Of a stretch of DNA of 64,000 nt, positions 34,601 through 46,000 are shown piece by piece (positions within the stretch are counted from its first letter, which is position 1; every line of letters begins with the position of its first letter). This stretch comes from Lasiodiplodia sp. COLG20. Its lineage: Eukaryota; Ascomycota; Dothideomycetes; Botryosphaeriales; Botryosphaeriaceae. Below the pieces are notes generated by a model. The model did not search any database, was not told where the DNA came from, and saw only the letters and a list, made by a program, of their open reading frames with translations. The stretch is taken from NCBI GenBank assembly GCA_009801085.1, contig VNWV01000003.1, forward strand, positions 3,658,001-3,722,000. The letters run 5' to 3'. A program made the translations under genes and the position numbers.

Positions 34601-37004
34601 CAGAAGCGCCGGGCTATCTCATCAAAATGGGCATCCTGGACTTCCTGAACAGCTGTCTCGAAGCCATCCCCAACCGCCCTACAGTCGCACACCTCTTGCT
34701 TGGCTTCAGCTGCGGGGTGAGCACATTGGATATCCCGGATGATGGCTTGTTCGCTGCTGGTCATTCCTTGTTCCATTCTGTCTTACGTCTTGCGATCGAA
34801 TACCCGGAGATGATCAGCGAGTCTTTTGCTCCATGGTCCAGCGGAATCAAGCAAAAATGCATCAACATCCTGATGAAACTCTGGAGGTCGCCTCTGTCAT
34901 CGGCATTTGTCATGGCTGAGCTGCGAGCAAGCGACTACTTCCAGAGCCAGATGCTGCGACAGCATCTTGTAGATAACAACACATTGTTCTCTGGCAGAAA
35001 CATTACTGATCCCGACTTCATCTTCCATCCCTCTGCTGTTGCGTTAGAAAAATTCCTCCAGCAGAGGACAGCCTTTTTCGAGTACACCGCCAGAGAACTT
35101 CGCCTGATTGGCGGCTTGCCAACCCTTCGGGCACGGATGCAAACAGCTTTACTCGGTGTTACCGTCCTTCCTGATAGCGAACAGATAGCCAACCCTAGCG
35201 TCTTCGATTTGTTCGATTTCATGGAGCTTGAGGTTGTGGGCGATTATGAGCTTCCTGAGCTGCCGTTGCTGGGCACCATGGACTTCGACATATGCTTATC
35301 ACAGAACTCTTCTACCGATCGGAAATACGACATCCGGCATGTCGAGGAGCTGATTACCATCAGGTCGAATGAGCTGCGCAAAGCCGGTAGAATTCTTTCG
35401 CCTGTTGAGGAGCAGCAGATGCAAGCCGATGGTCAACTCGTTTTGGGCTATCTCGTCGGCGTTAACCAACGGAAGGATATCGCACGCGCTCGGGGAGAAG
35501 TCCTCAAAGCCTGGACTCAACTTATGATGGTCCTCTTGGAGAAGGGCGAATTCGACGACAGCACGAAGACTTCATTCATTCTTCAGGCTCTTCAAGTGAT
35601 CCTACCAAAGCTCGAGAAGGCTTATACCGAAGACGTCAGCACTGCAATCGACCTTGCCGACCTCGCGCGCAGGCTTTTGGCAAATGTTAACTTCAAATCC
35701 AAGTCGATTGAAGAGAAGGGAAGAACAAGCGATCTTGCCAAAGACAGATTGTTGCAGCTCTTCCGGGTGGCTCTCAGCGGAATCTTCTGCTTAGTGTCTA
35801 ATGCAGAGCTACGCGAGATCTGCTACCAGATCTGCTACCGCTACCTCCGTGGGACAGCCAACAATGCAGGGAAACCTGCAAACGCCGGTGGCTTTGGCCG
35901 CTCTTTCAGTGGAACCCTCAACGCGTCAGCTCTGGTCAAGAGCTCACCACCACCATCAACCCTCACCTCTCAGGCCATGCGCACTGTCAAGTCGGCAGGA
36001 AGTAAAATGGTTGATGTAGTCTGCGACGACTCGTATGCAGGCCAAGGGACTTGCAGAATTTCTGCCCTCCTCTTCCTGGATGCTCTTGTAGCGCTCAGTG
36101 CTCGCGAGGATGAAAGATATATCATCGACTCGCTAGTACGGCTCAACTTCATTGACGTGCTCGTAGACAGTATCAAGCTCATTCCGACGGAGCTCCGGAC
36201 CACCAGCGCAGCCGGTAGAACATTCCGATCCCATCTTATTTTATATCGTCCTCGCTAACAACATTCAGACGTACCTCTCCTACTTTCATTCATTGACGCC
36301 TACCTAGCCCTCCTCCTTCGCATCTCCCAGACTAAATCGGGCGCCGCTCAAGTCCTGAACGCCGGTCTTTTCTCCTCGATCCGCGAATCGCAAATCTTCT
36401 CAACAGACCCAGATTTCGGCTTTGGTACGAGCACACCAACCTTGGCAACAATTCCCCTACACCAACAACAACAAAGCCGCCTTGCCAATAAGAGCAGCAG
36501 CAATTTGCCCCTACCATGGGAATCATCAACGTCAGCATCAAAAGAGAAGAAAAACACGGCTAACACACCGGACCTGCGTCCTGCAACCAACACAGAAATC
36601 GACAACCCGCACGCCCTCCGCAAGTTCTTCGACCTGATGCTCAGCGTGCTGCGCGTCGTCAACTCGGTCGTGGTGGTGCGCGGCCCGCAGAACGAGCAGT
36701 GCCGCCAGCAGGCGCGCGACTTCATCGCCGACAACCGCATGAGCATTGTCGCCGTCTTCAAGCGCGCCGCCAGGAAGGGCGGCCCCGGCGAGCAGGCGAC
36801 CGGCGCCGAGCTGGAGGAGTTGGTCGACAACTTGTGTCTGTTGGTGACGGCGACGGATTTCTTGGAGGTGAGTTTGTTGCTGCTGCGCTGATTTTATTGT
36901 TATCTCTTTCTTTCTCTTGGGAAAAACGGGCGCGCTGATTGGAACGTGTGCAGTGGGAGGAGAAGGAGTCGCAGAGGCCAGGGATGCTGGCGTCCTTCTC
37001 GTAA
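31608..37004 (+). CDS. NUP192: Nucleoporin Nup192/Nup205 (inner ring scaffold)
   Basis: Four exons (31608-31791, 31838-36214, 36269-36867, 36954-37004) give 1,736 residues, matching fungal Nup192. Intron 1 (46 bp) has a perfect TACTAAC branch point; intron 2 (54 bp) has CGCTAAC; intron 3 is 86 bp. The N-terminus (LEALQGLHRDLLALSE, then FMDLDEIEAAKLCL and RFHKRRQFLLESLRLVL) is typical of the family. The whole chain is predicted alpha-solenoid with few charged linkers. It builds the inner ring of the nuclear pore together with Nic96, Nup188 and Nup53 homologues. A Gln/Ser/Asn-rich low-complexity insert (IPLHQQQQSR region) lies near the end of exon 3. The last exon encodes only 16 residues; its acceptor (GTGTGCAG) and in-frame stop support it. 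Confidence 0.93.
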
Positions 37005-37291
37005 GGAGCCGGTGGAAAGAACTTTTTGGAGAAGCGGTCACTTGGTGTGATGACGAGGTGGTGGAGATTTATGGTAAGGATTGATTGCATACCGCGGATT
37101 CAGTAGAGAGAGGAGTGTAAAAAGGAAAACGTTTTGACATGATACGCCGGATAATTGGAGAGATCAAGCGGGATGTATGTTTGCAAAATGACAAGTCACG
37201 GAAAGTTCCAGCAACGGGGTTCAGTTCAAATCGAATGACGTGAGATATCAGGATCTATATTATTCTTTTCGTCTTGATCTCGTTAGTCGCA

Positions 37292-39118
37292 CTATGCAGC
37301 AACGGCAACGGCGGGTTGTTCCTCGGGTTGTTCTATCTCCTGCTCCTCGACCTTCTTCCTCTCCTCCCTCACCGTTCCGTCCTCGTTCAGCCCCAGCTTC
37401 GCCAAGTCAGCTGACAGCGGGTCCGACTCGACGGTGGCCTCGGTGGGGCCCTCGTAGCCGTCGGGCGGCAGGGCCCAGGGCGGCAGCTCCGTCTCGTAGC
37501 TCCAGCGGCCCTCCTCGCAGGCGTAGCGGCGGGCGTGGAGGTAGATACCGAGCTCGTGCTCGCCGGGGTCGCTGTAGAGCGGGGTGCTGCAGACGTCGCA
37601 GACGTGGCCGGAGAGCTTCTCGGCCTTGCGCTTGTTGTAGTCGTCGACCATCTCGTCGTGGTAGGCGACGGCCTCGGCGACCTCGTCCTTGCCCATCTTG
37701 CTGAGGCGCGTCATGATGTCGTCGTCGTCATCGGAGCGGTCGTCCTCGCGGGCCAGGGCGGGGCCGAAGACGCGCTGGTTGGCGTAGATGGGGTCGTTGG
37801 AGATGGGGTGCCCCAGGAACTGCAGGTGCACGCGGATCTGGTGCGTGCGACCCGTCAGCGGCATGCACCGCACGATGCTGTAGCCGCGCAGCGACTTCCA
37901 CGGCTTGCCCTCCTTCTCGGCCTGCTGGCGCTGCGCGTCCTCCTGCTCCCGCTGGGCCTCGGACCGGTTCGCGGCCTCGCGCGGCGGGTAGTAGGCCAGG
38001 CGGCGGAAGACGGTGCGGGCCTCCTTGCCGTTGGCGCGCACGCGGTTGAGGCCCAGCTTGGGCGAGATCTGCAGGATGGGCTTCTCGCAGACGATCTCGC
38101 CCTCGGGGAACTCGCCAACGACGCGGGCGACGTACTCCTTCTTGACAGTGCGGGCCTTGATCTGCACGCTCAGCTCGTCGGCGGCGCGGCGGTTCTTGCC
38201 GATGAACATGACGCCGCTGGTCAGGCGGTCGAGGCGGTTGCAGGGGCTGGGGTTGAACGAGTAGCCGCGCTGGGCGCGCAGGATCTCGACGACACTGTTG
38301 TAGTTGTAGCGGCCGGCCGGGTGGACGGGCACGCCGGCCGGCTTGTTGATGACGATGATGTCGTCGTCCTCGTGCACGACGCCGATGGGCACCGCCGTGA
38401 CGGGCGGCTCGTGCCGGTGCATCGTGTGCGAGATGACGTCGCCGTTCTTCACGATGTGGTGGATCGAAGAGGCCCGCTTGCCGTTCACCACGATGGCGCC
38501 GTTTTCGATGCCTTCTTTCTAGGAGGAAAAACGCCGCCGTTAGCTGAGCAGTTCTTTTCTCCGTCTTTTCCTCCCTGTCTCCATCTTTTTCCTGCCGTAA
38601 ACAAGCTGTATTTCCCATGCTCTTGACCAACCATCTCCGAGAAGTCATTCTCCCAGGAAGGTATTACGCACATAGTATTCAACCGGCCGGTCCCTGAACT
38701 CGCTGGAAAATATGTCCAGAAGCTCGCGGCCGCGCCATCGCTCCTTGCAGTAGGTGTTGTAAGTATAGTGGTAGGGTTGGACGCGGCGCAAGCCGTTCTC
38801 GAGGTAGTAAGGTCGCGGCCACATGTCTCCGACAGGCGTCACCACGACGGGCGGCGGCTCCTCAAACTCCTCAGGCTTCGTATTGTGCTCATCCTCGCGC
38901 AGGAACGAGTTCCTTGGCTCCGCCGGTGTCAGCGCCATGGCCTTTGGTCCTGCGATGCGCCCGCGCCGGATGAGGTATTCGAGAACGCGGGGTGAGGGCG
39001 CCAGGATTGGCGATGTGCGCGGAGAGCGGGAGGAGTGGAGGGAGGGGTATCGCGGAGAAGGCGTGGTCGTTTCGGTAGCTAACGCGACATGCTGGGGACT
39101 TTTTTGGGTGGTCATCAT
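37292..39118 (-). CDS. RluA-family pseudouridine synthase (Pus9/Rib2-like)
   Basis: Two exons (39118-38672 and 38518-37292) with a 153-bp intron (GTGCGT...CTCCTAG) give 557 residues. The join reads VEYY|KEGIENGAIVVNGK. The N-terminal PYYLENGLRRVQPYHYTYNT and CKERWRGRELLDIF blocks are typical of the fungal Pus9/Rib2 subgroup. The S4-like segment is followed by the catalytic core: INKPAGVPVHPAGRY, then NRLDRLTSGVMF with nucleophile Asp near residue 246, and LTGRTHQIRVHLQFLGHPI. It should convert a tRNA uridine (position 32 in yeast Pus9/Rib2) to pseudouridine. The C-terminal region has a CDVC pair and an acidic tail; I do not see the deaminase domain that yeast Rib2 carries, so riboflavin synthesis is not implied. 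Cytosolic versus mitochondrial location is open. Confidence 0.9.
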
Positions 39119-39319
39119 GCAATGAAAATCTTATCTTATCGCTAAAGACCCTGGTCAGTTGAGCTGAACCTCGGCCGCTTTCCGCTGCCCGCCTTCTAGG
39201 CTTCGCAATCGGCCAACGCCATGTAGACAACTTGTCGCGCGAGGTGCATGCGCACCCTCAACCACCATCAGAACTTGATTATTTTCCTGTGCCTGCCTTG
39301 GTACAAGCCAATCATCATC

Positions 39320-39847
39320 ATGGCACAAGCAGAGCTCAAGGCGCGTCACCGCAGCGACTACAAGTTCCACCTTGAGTACCGGACGCGATGGTAGAGGCTC
39401 CCATATATCTAACTCTCGCGTCTTAGTCGCTCTAACGATTCATTCAGGAGTGACAACGATATGTACGACCACATGAACAACAGCGTCTACTACTTCCTCT
39501 TCGACTCGGTCGTCAATACCTACCTCATTCAGCACTGCGCGCTACATCCGCCCACCTCGTCCCAGATCGGCCTCGTGGTTCACTCGCATTGCGATTACTT
39601 GGCGCCTTTGGGCTTTCCTGCCGTTGCCGACTTGGCGTTGAGGGTGAATAAGCTAGGGAAGAGCTCTGTTACATACGAAATTGGCGTCTTCGAGAGAGGT
39701 ATCGAAGAAGTTAGGGCTATCGGCGAGTTCGTGCACGTGTTTGTGGATAGAGATACGCGAAAACCGGGAACGAATGGCATGAGTGAAAATCTGAGGCAAG
39801 GTTTGGAGAAGATCATCACCGAGACGAGGCACAAGTCCAGGTTGTAG
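39320..39847 (+). CDS. Hot-dog fold acyl-CoA thioesterase (4HBT/YbgC-like)
   Basis: Two exons (39320-39390 and 39448-39847) with a 57-bp intron (GTAGAG, branch CTCTAAC, CATTCAG) give 156 residues, the usual size of a single hot-dog domain. The splice restores YRTRW|SDNDMYDHMNNSVYY, the catalytic Asp/His-Asn-Asn segment of 4HBT thioesterases. Next comes HSHCDYLAPLGFPAVADLALRV, equivalent to the substrate-side strands. The enzyme should hydrolyse acyl- or aroyl-CoA thioesters; the actual acyl group cannot be deduced. No clear mitochondrial presequence or peroxisomal C-terminal SKL is present (the end is KSRL). It starts 201 bp from the divergently oriented pseudouridine synthase gene. Confidence 0.88.
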
Positions 39848-40051
39848 ACTTTCGATTGAACCACCCACATTAAAATGTGTTTTTTGGGGAACAACTGTAT
39901 GTATATACAAACGAGAAAAAACATGACAACACGCCAATGCGCCAACAAGTGTACTAACAATACCCTAGGTATCCGAGATCCAATCTCTCCAATCGTGCCT
40001 CATTATTTATTTAAAGATAAATCAAAACAGCGACCTCTGAATGGATGCGGT

Positions 40052-40719
40052 TTACCACTTGCCGCTTCCGTGGCCGTTGTTGTTGTGGCTCGTTTTCCAC
40101 TTGTCTTCGGCCTTGTGGCCAACGAAGGCACCAAGAAGGCCACCAATGATAGGGTGGTCTCCGAACTTCTTGCCGCCGAAAGCACCAGCGGCACCACCGG
40201 CGAGAGCTCCCATCATACCACGATCACCCTCGGCGGCATGTGCGGGGTCAGATGCACCGTATTGGTTGTATTGAGGGGCATTGGGGTCCGATGGGTAAGG
40301 GTTCTGGTTGTAAGCGCCCTGTTGGGGAAACTGCTGCGAGGGACCTTGCTGCTCGTAGCCGCGGTTCGGATCTTGGTAACCACTGAAAACACGGTCAGAA
40401 TAATGACCACCAATTAATTCACTTGCGATTGAACATACCCAGGTTGGCCGTATTGAGGCTGGCCGTACTGCGCAGGAGGCTGTTGTCCGTTCTGAAAGCC
40501 ACCGTGCGCCGGAGGACCGTACGAGCCATAGGCTTGTTGCTGGTTCTGCTGCCATGACTGCTGCTGGTTGTCGTAGCCAGGCTGACCGTACGATTGCTGC
40601 GGCGGATAGCCACCCTGCTGAGGGTATTGGCTGTTCTGCTGAGGATAGCCCTGCTGCGGTGCTCCGTATCCGCCAGGAGCGCCGTACTGGTTGGGGTATT
40701 GGTTGTAGGGATCAGACAT
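40052..40719 (-). CDS. Gln/Tyr/Gly/Pro-rich glycine-zipper protein
   Basis: Two exons (40719-40439 and 40382-40052) with a 56-bp intron (GTATGT...TTTTCAG) give 203 residues. The first ~145 residues are made of imperfect repeats of Gln, Tyr, Gly, Pro and Asn (for example YGAPGGYGAPQQGYPQQ), a prion-like low-complexity composition. The C-terminus has a glycine-zipper segment, GMMGALAGGAAGAFGGKKFG and GGLLGAFVGHK, of the 2TM type that can insert in or associate with membranes, followed by a short Asn/His/Gly tail. Proteins of this layout are common in filamentous ascomycetes and mostly uncharacterised. No signal peptide was seen. A near-perfect dyad lies about 285 bp upstream. Confidence 0.82.
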
Positions 40720-41374
40720 ATTGTAAGAGTTCAAATAGTATGCAGAGAGACTATCTTTGATGGGACGGAAAGTCGAATAGAAAATGTTTGAAGTGAGGGT
40801 CAAATGAGGAGAAATCAGATGTTAGATATACAGTCGGTTCCTGTACGTACTTACCCCGCCACTCTAGTACGTGCGGCCGCTTACGACGGAATCGCTCTCG
40901 GACGGACGCGGCTGAGCTGCAGTCATCAGCAATGCTCAGCCCCCAAAAACGCCAAATGACCTTGCCTAACGAGGCGCTCCCCTTTGCAATCAAATGATGC
41001 AAGGCTGTGACATGCGCGTGTCACAGCGCAACCCCCTCTTGCGGATTGAATGCTCCCAGCGGAAAGCGCAAGCGCTCGGAATGTTTGCGTCGAGGCGAGG
41101 CCTGCGTTCGCATTTCGCTCGGATCGGACGGCAACAGGTCGGTCAGCCCAGTGCAGAACAGTGCCCAGCCGGCTTCTCGGTGGCGCTGCACGCCCTGGAC
41201 GCCCATAACCCTACCAGCAAGGCGCAGCACCGCTTGTCAGCCATCATGTCCACCTGGCCTTCAACCTTGTGCCCTGCGAAGCCGTTGGGTGGATTTGAAA
41301 TCCGATCATGTGAGACTTCAGTGAAGACATTGCCACAGCAGACGCAGTCACGACTCCGCCTCGTTTCTTTCATA
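40720..41374. other. Upstream region of glycine-zipper gene
   Basis: No gene is supported. The stretch includes the inverted repeat at 41004-41027, described separately. Confidence 0.4.
41004..41027. repeat. Perfect 9-bp inverted repeat with 6-bp spacer
   Basis: GCTGTGACA, spacer TGCGCG, then TGTCACAGC: the two arms are exact reverse complements. It lies 285 bp upstream of the glycine-zipper start codon and 350 bp from the decayed HET gene. A dimeric transcription-factor site or a DNA hairpin are both possible; neither is shown. Confidence 0.8.
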
Positions 41375-42600
41375 TCCATTCCATCATCCACCAAACTACC
41401 GTGATTCCTCGCACTCTCTTTTCCACAACATCTTCCATTGTTCCGCGCCTAAATCCATGGATGTAGGTTTCTCCTATTAACTTGTATGAGCTAGCCGGCC
41501 ACGACTTATTGCGAAGGATGAGTGGCACCACCTGACCCCGACCGAGAACATCTAGACTTGTCGTTGATTCAGGGCCCAGCCCAACAAACACACCATCGGT
41601 CCTGTAAAACCTTGTCGATTCCGCGGCGCAGCCTAGAATTATGGCGAACGGTGTGCTTTGTCCGTTGAATTCCTTCTGGAAGTTGCTCCATTCCTCTCGG
41701 CTGTCTTTACGCCCTCGCATGTTGTCCAAGACCTCGGCCGAATCTTAACCACAGCACTCGGTGACAAAAGGAAACCTTCATCGCATACCAGTTCATCCAA
41801 ACAGGATATATTTTCAGATACTTCGACCGAGCCTCTTCGTCGTTCCCGCTGAGATACAGCCCGGCTGCCGAACTAATTCTAGCCCAGTCTCGGAGTTGGG
41901 AGTATGTGGTGGGGAGTGCTAATAATTGTCATCCACTTCGAGGAGTAGGATTCTCCAAAGCGCTTCCTGGCCTGTCTGATCCGTGGAACCGCATGTCTTC
42001 TTCATGCCCTGACAAAGCTTCAATAAACTTGAATCGCGATAATCCGTCATGGTAAATCTGAAGGGGTCCTACGTCGCGACTACGGAATCAAAACGAACAT
42101 TTTGGAGGAGACACGGTCCTTCGATCCAGTATGAAACTGCCTTGTCTATTCCACGTGAGAGGCATCGAATAGTGGTTTCCCATTCCGGCTGGCCCTCCCT
42201 ATCCGAAGTGGACAAGACCCATGAACGCTCCAATCAGGGCCCCAGGATGGAAGGTTATTGAGTGAGTCAACATGGATAGCATTATTGTTGACAGAAATAG
42301 GCATCTCTAGAGGGAGACGCCAGCCACTCGGGTAAAGATGACTCCGGGTGTTTCCGACGAGCAAGGGATAATCAGCCTCTCGATACCCAGCGGTATGAGC
42401 CTCTCAGCCATGCCAAGGATGGCATAGGTGGAATCTGGAAGGTTCGAGGCACGCTGCGTCCGTATCTTTTCAACAGCCCAAATGAGGAATACGTACCAAT
42501 CCGCAGCCGCGGGGCCTGAGCCGCCACGGAAGACGACATCGAGCGCTGCAGCACCTGGACGCCGCGGTTGTCGATTAGCCAGTCTGCCACACTTTAGCTC
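41375..42600 (-). pseudogene. Decayed HET-domain gene, N-terminal part missing
   Basis: Read on the minus strand, pieces of a HET protein appear in order but in different frames. About 42510-42307 gives STYAILGMAERLIPLGIERL and then VIFTRVAG. After a frame change, 42330-42150 gives SLNNLPSWGPDWSVHGSCPL. Next come RFDSVV and GQEALWRILLLEVDDN with several stops. Finally 41650-41390 gives GVFVGLGPES, VVPLILR and YKLIGETYIHGF, the usual end of such proteins. At least four in-frame stops lie between 42150 and 41730, too many to remove by one normal intron. I find no N-terminal HET block (SYVWG, CINQ) upstream to 43330, so the gene is truncated as well as frame-broken. An intron-rich living gene is the unlikely alternative. 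Confidence 0.68.
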
Positions 42601-43400
42601 CATTCCTGATTTCCACTTAACCAAAACTGTGAACCACCATGCTATGAAGAGCAAACCGGCTGCACTTGGTAGAAGCAAATTACTGACTGACAGACTTAAA
42701 GCGGGTTTAAGAAAGATCTTTGTTCAGAAAATAGGATATAAGAGAACAGAGATCTAAAAGTGCGCCAGGACAATGAAATGGAACGGAAGAGACGTTTACG
42801 GGACGCGGCTGGTCGATGGGATTAGCTTCTTTTACCTTTAGGTTCTCCGCCGCACGCCAAGGCCCAGCTTTTACCTTAAATGGCTACTATGTACTGCTGC
42901 GCCGTACTCCCATCCCGAAAGTTAGAATTGGCACGCGTGTCAGCTCGCTCGACGTGATTGGTGACATCACTAAAGAAAGAAGTCTGCATATCGAGGTGTT
43001 GGCGCGCTAAAGATAAAATCATTGAGTAAGAGTTCAAGCTTGCGTGAAGAGAAGCTCGGCTATTTTGAAGGCTGCTGCCTCTTTCAAAAGTGGAGCCATG
43101 CTTGAGTCGCGTATCTCTGCGGCGTGGGTGAAGCTGCCGCGGATCCCGCGATTACAACTTTATTCAACAAAGAGACCAAACGTTGTCGTAGGCGACATGA
43201 AAAAGTTTGAACGAGTTTTGGCTCTCTTGTATTTGTCAACCAATTGCAGCCGACCTACAGTGAGAACGAATAGACAGAGATGGCGGAAGTTAGGTAAGTC
43301 ATTATACGTATGTACAATTCATTATTGATTTATGTCCCATTACACGTTTCTCATCTACATAAAAAAAAATCTAATCACTAATTACCGTCCCGCACTACTC
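42601..43400. other. Intergenic, no supportable gene
   Basis: This is where the missing N-terminal half of the decayed HET gene should be. No HET motif was found in any frame. Short frames only. Confidence 0.45.
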
Positions 43401-45170
43401 TTACCACATCGCATTCCAGGCTCTGAGGAACGGGTTCCGGGCCTTCGGCTCGGGCGGGGCCTCCTCCCACACCTTGCACTCCTCATCAACCTCAGCCTTT
43501 CCACTGTGGATGTCGGCCTCGGCAGGCTTGACGAACTTGGTCCTCTTCAGAATCTTCCAGATGGCGAAGGCGACAGCAGCGAAGGCAACGCCAAAGTAGC
43601 TCGTAATAAAGCCCTGGACGGAGAAGGGGGCGAAGACGTCGAAGCCGACGAAGACGAGAATGGTCAAGCCGGAAGCGATGGCGATGTAGGCGCCGTAGGG
43701 CATGAAGGGGGCCTTCCAGGGCAGCGAGTCGCGCGAGATGCCCTGGGCCTTGAGGGCGCGGTTCCAGCCGACCCAGGTGACGACCATGCTGGTGTAGGCG
43801 ATGTCGAAGGAGCAGATGGTCAGGTCGATGAACCAGCCGAAGACCTCGGTGGCGGATGATGAGGCGACCATGAAGGTGATGCAGCCGATGACGCCCACGA
43901 TGCTGACGCAGTAGATGGGGATGCCCGACTTGGTGCACTTGAGCAGGAAGCGCGGCGCCTGCCCGTCCAGCGCGAGCGAGTAGAGCGTGCGCGAGGCCGA
44001 GTACATGTAGGCGTTGCCGCAGGACCAGCCGGACAGCATGATCAGGAAGTTGATGAGGTCGGGGAGGCCGGAGACTGGGTTGAGTTAGCTATCTAGCATC
44101 TTTTAGCAGAAAGGGGGGGAAACTCACTGCCAAGGTTCTGGATGCCAATAACCCAAGGCGAGGCGGCGGCACCAGCTTCGCCGCTGTCAATGGCACCGAT
44201 GAGGCGGGAGTCGCGGCTCGAGCAGATGATGCCAACGCAAAGGGCACCAAGGACATAGAAGACGAAAACGCGCAGGAAAATGTTGCGGGCCACACGCGGG
44301 ATGTTCTTGCGCGGATTCTCAATCTCACCGGCTGCCATGGCCACCAGGTCAGGACCACCAAGAGAGAAAGCAGCATACAGCACGCAGCTCCACCATCCAA
44401 GGAAACGCCCAGTCGAACCGTCGGTGTAGTACTCGTGCATGGCGTTGCCGCCCGTCCAGTGGCGGAAGCCATAGGCGTCGTGCTTGGGGTTGCCGCCGAC
44501 CATGGTGATGAAGGTCAGGAGGATGAGGCCGAGGATGAGCAGGATCTTGGTGCAGGAGAAGAAGAATTCACTTTCTCCGTACCATCTAAGAGAGTTTGTG
44601 ATCAGCCCCAGATCATTCGAGACCAATTTTATAGACTTACTTCACTGCAAAAACGTTCAGACCGTAGCAAACCACCAGGGCCATGGCAATCCAAATAGCA
44701 GGGTTCACATCACTCCAATACTGCATAACCGTGGCCACGGCACTCAGCTCTGCGCAAAACAACATGCTCGCAGCATAGAAGTATGTCCAGCCAAGCATGA
44801 ATCCGAAAGCGGGGTCGACAAAGCGGGTCGCGAACTCGTAGATACTTCCTCGAATGGGCAGGTATGCCGACATCTCGGCAACGCAGAGGTAGCAGGGGAA
44901 TACGAAGACAACGGGGTAGATGATGAATGCGAGCAGAACCGAGAGCGGGCCGGCGGTGCGCAGGTGCGAGCCGATGGCGACGAAGAGACCAGTGCCCACC
45001 GCTCCTCCGATCGAGATAAGTTGGACATGGCGTCCGCTGAGGCCGCGTTTGGTGGTGCCGTATTTCTCCTCGATGCCAGCGTGTGAGATGGGGAACGTCT
45101 CGCCCTTCTGCGACTCGGCCGGCGAGGAAGACGCCTCGACGACGATGTCTTCCGGATCGGGTTTGCCCAT
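43401..45170 (-). CDS. Amino-acid permease (yeast amino-acid transporter family)
   Basis: Three exons (45170-44641, 44585-44128, 44074-43401) with introns of 55 and 53 bp give 553 residues and about twelve membrane helices. After an acidic cytoplasmic N-terminus the first block reads LSGRHVQLISIGGAVGTGLF, the unwound first helix of the APC/YAT family, followed by LRTAGPLSVLLAFIIY. Later blocks (AGEIENPRKNIPRVARNIFLR, then LSGWSCGNAYMYSASRTLYSLA and APRFLLKCTKSGIPIY) are also typical. It imports amino acids with protons across the plasma membrane. Whether it is general or selective cannot be read from sequence. Possible ubiquitination lysines occur near the N-terminus (GKPDPED, SQKGE). Confidence 0.94.
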
Positions 45171-46000
45171 GGTGGCGAGTGGGAGGTCGACTTCGACTAG
45201 GCGGGGACTGGCCTGGGACTGCGATGTCCTCAGTGGTTGTAGCGAAGTCGAAACAAACGGCGGCTTTCAACCCGAGGCAATGAGCCTTGTGCTGTTGCTG
45301 TGAAGTGGGGTGATGCAACAGATAGCAAAGGCCGCCAGGAAGGACGGGGACGCTGAAGATTTATCTACGTCCATGGTAGCCTGGTGCAGATATCTACGCC
45401 AGCTTCATGCATCGGCGACTATCCTAAAAGCGCCAGAAAGCCTGTGCGGCGGTGGCGGCGGAGATTGCCCTGGAGTAGGTCCTGCGATAAGTACAAGGAA
45501 GCAATGGGGCGAAGAATGAGGGCCTGTGCGAGTCCGGGGAGGACAGTGCGGGGCGTACGTAGACGTGCCGATAAGATACGGCTCCGCTGCGATACAGCCG
45601 GGCGGCCAGCTCCCACTGCAGGTAGCCGCTGTCGATCTGCGCTGATGACGCCCGAGACCCTCGCCGAGCGTTATCGCCGTCCGCCAGGGCTTGGCAGGCG
45701 TCTGCCAAGAGCGCCGCCGGTGAATAAGGCGGCGGACAAATGCTTTATCGTGGCTGATAGATCAGTATTATTACGGAGGCTAGCCCATTGGCGGCGTGGG
45801 CACCAGACTTCAGCTCGGCATTTCCCAAAGCCTCGGTCGTGTATCAGGCGAGAGGCGTCGTAAGTCCCAGCTCGAGATGATTTCTTAGAAATTTAGCACG
45901 AAATAGTATTTGGTGTAGCATCTAAGGCTGATAAAGGGGAATCCGCTCACCCGATACTGCCAAGCGAGCGGAAGCTTCGCCGAAATGCTTGCCTGGGAAC
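45171..46000. other. Intergenic, promoter region of the permease gene
   Basis: No gene seen; frames are short and shifted. No GATA-cluster or other recognised nitrogen-regulatory array stood out by eye. Confidence 0.4.

Noticed and set aside
37535..38626. 363-codon plus-strand frame rich in Val, Asp, Gly and Leu
   Set aside because: Antisense shadow of the pseudouridine synthase exon; composition is that of a reversed GC-rich gene.
38672..39118. Separate small gene upstream of the pseudouridine synthase
   Set aside because: The frame joins the synthase exon through a good GTGCGT...CTCCTAG intron, and its YHYTYNTYCKERW block is part of that family.
41004..41027. Dyad as a transcription terminator
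   Set aside because: It lies upstream, not downstream, of the nearest gene and has no T-run. Hairpin terminators of this kind are not the eukaryotic mode for protein genes.
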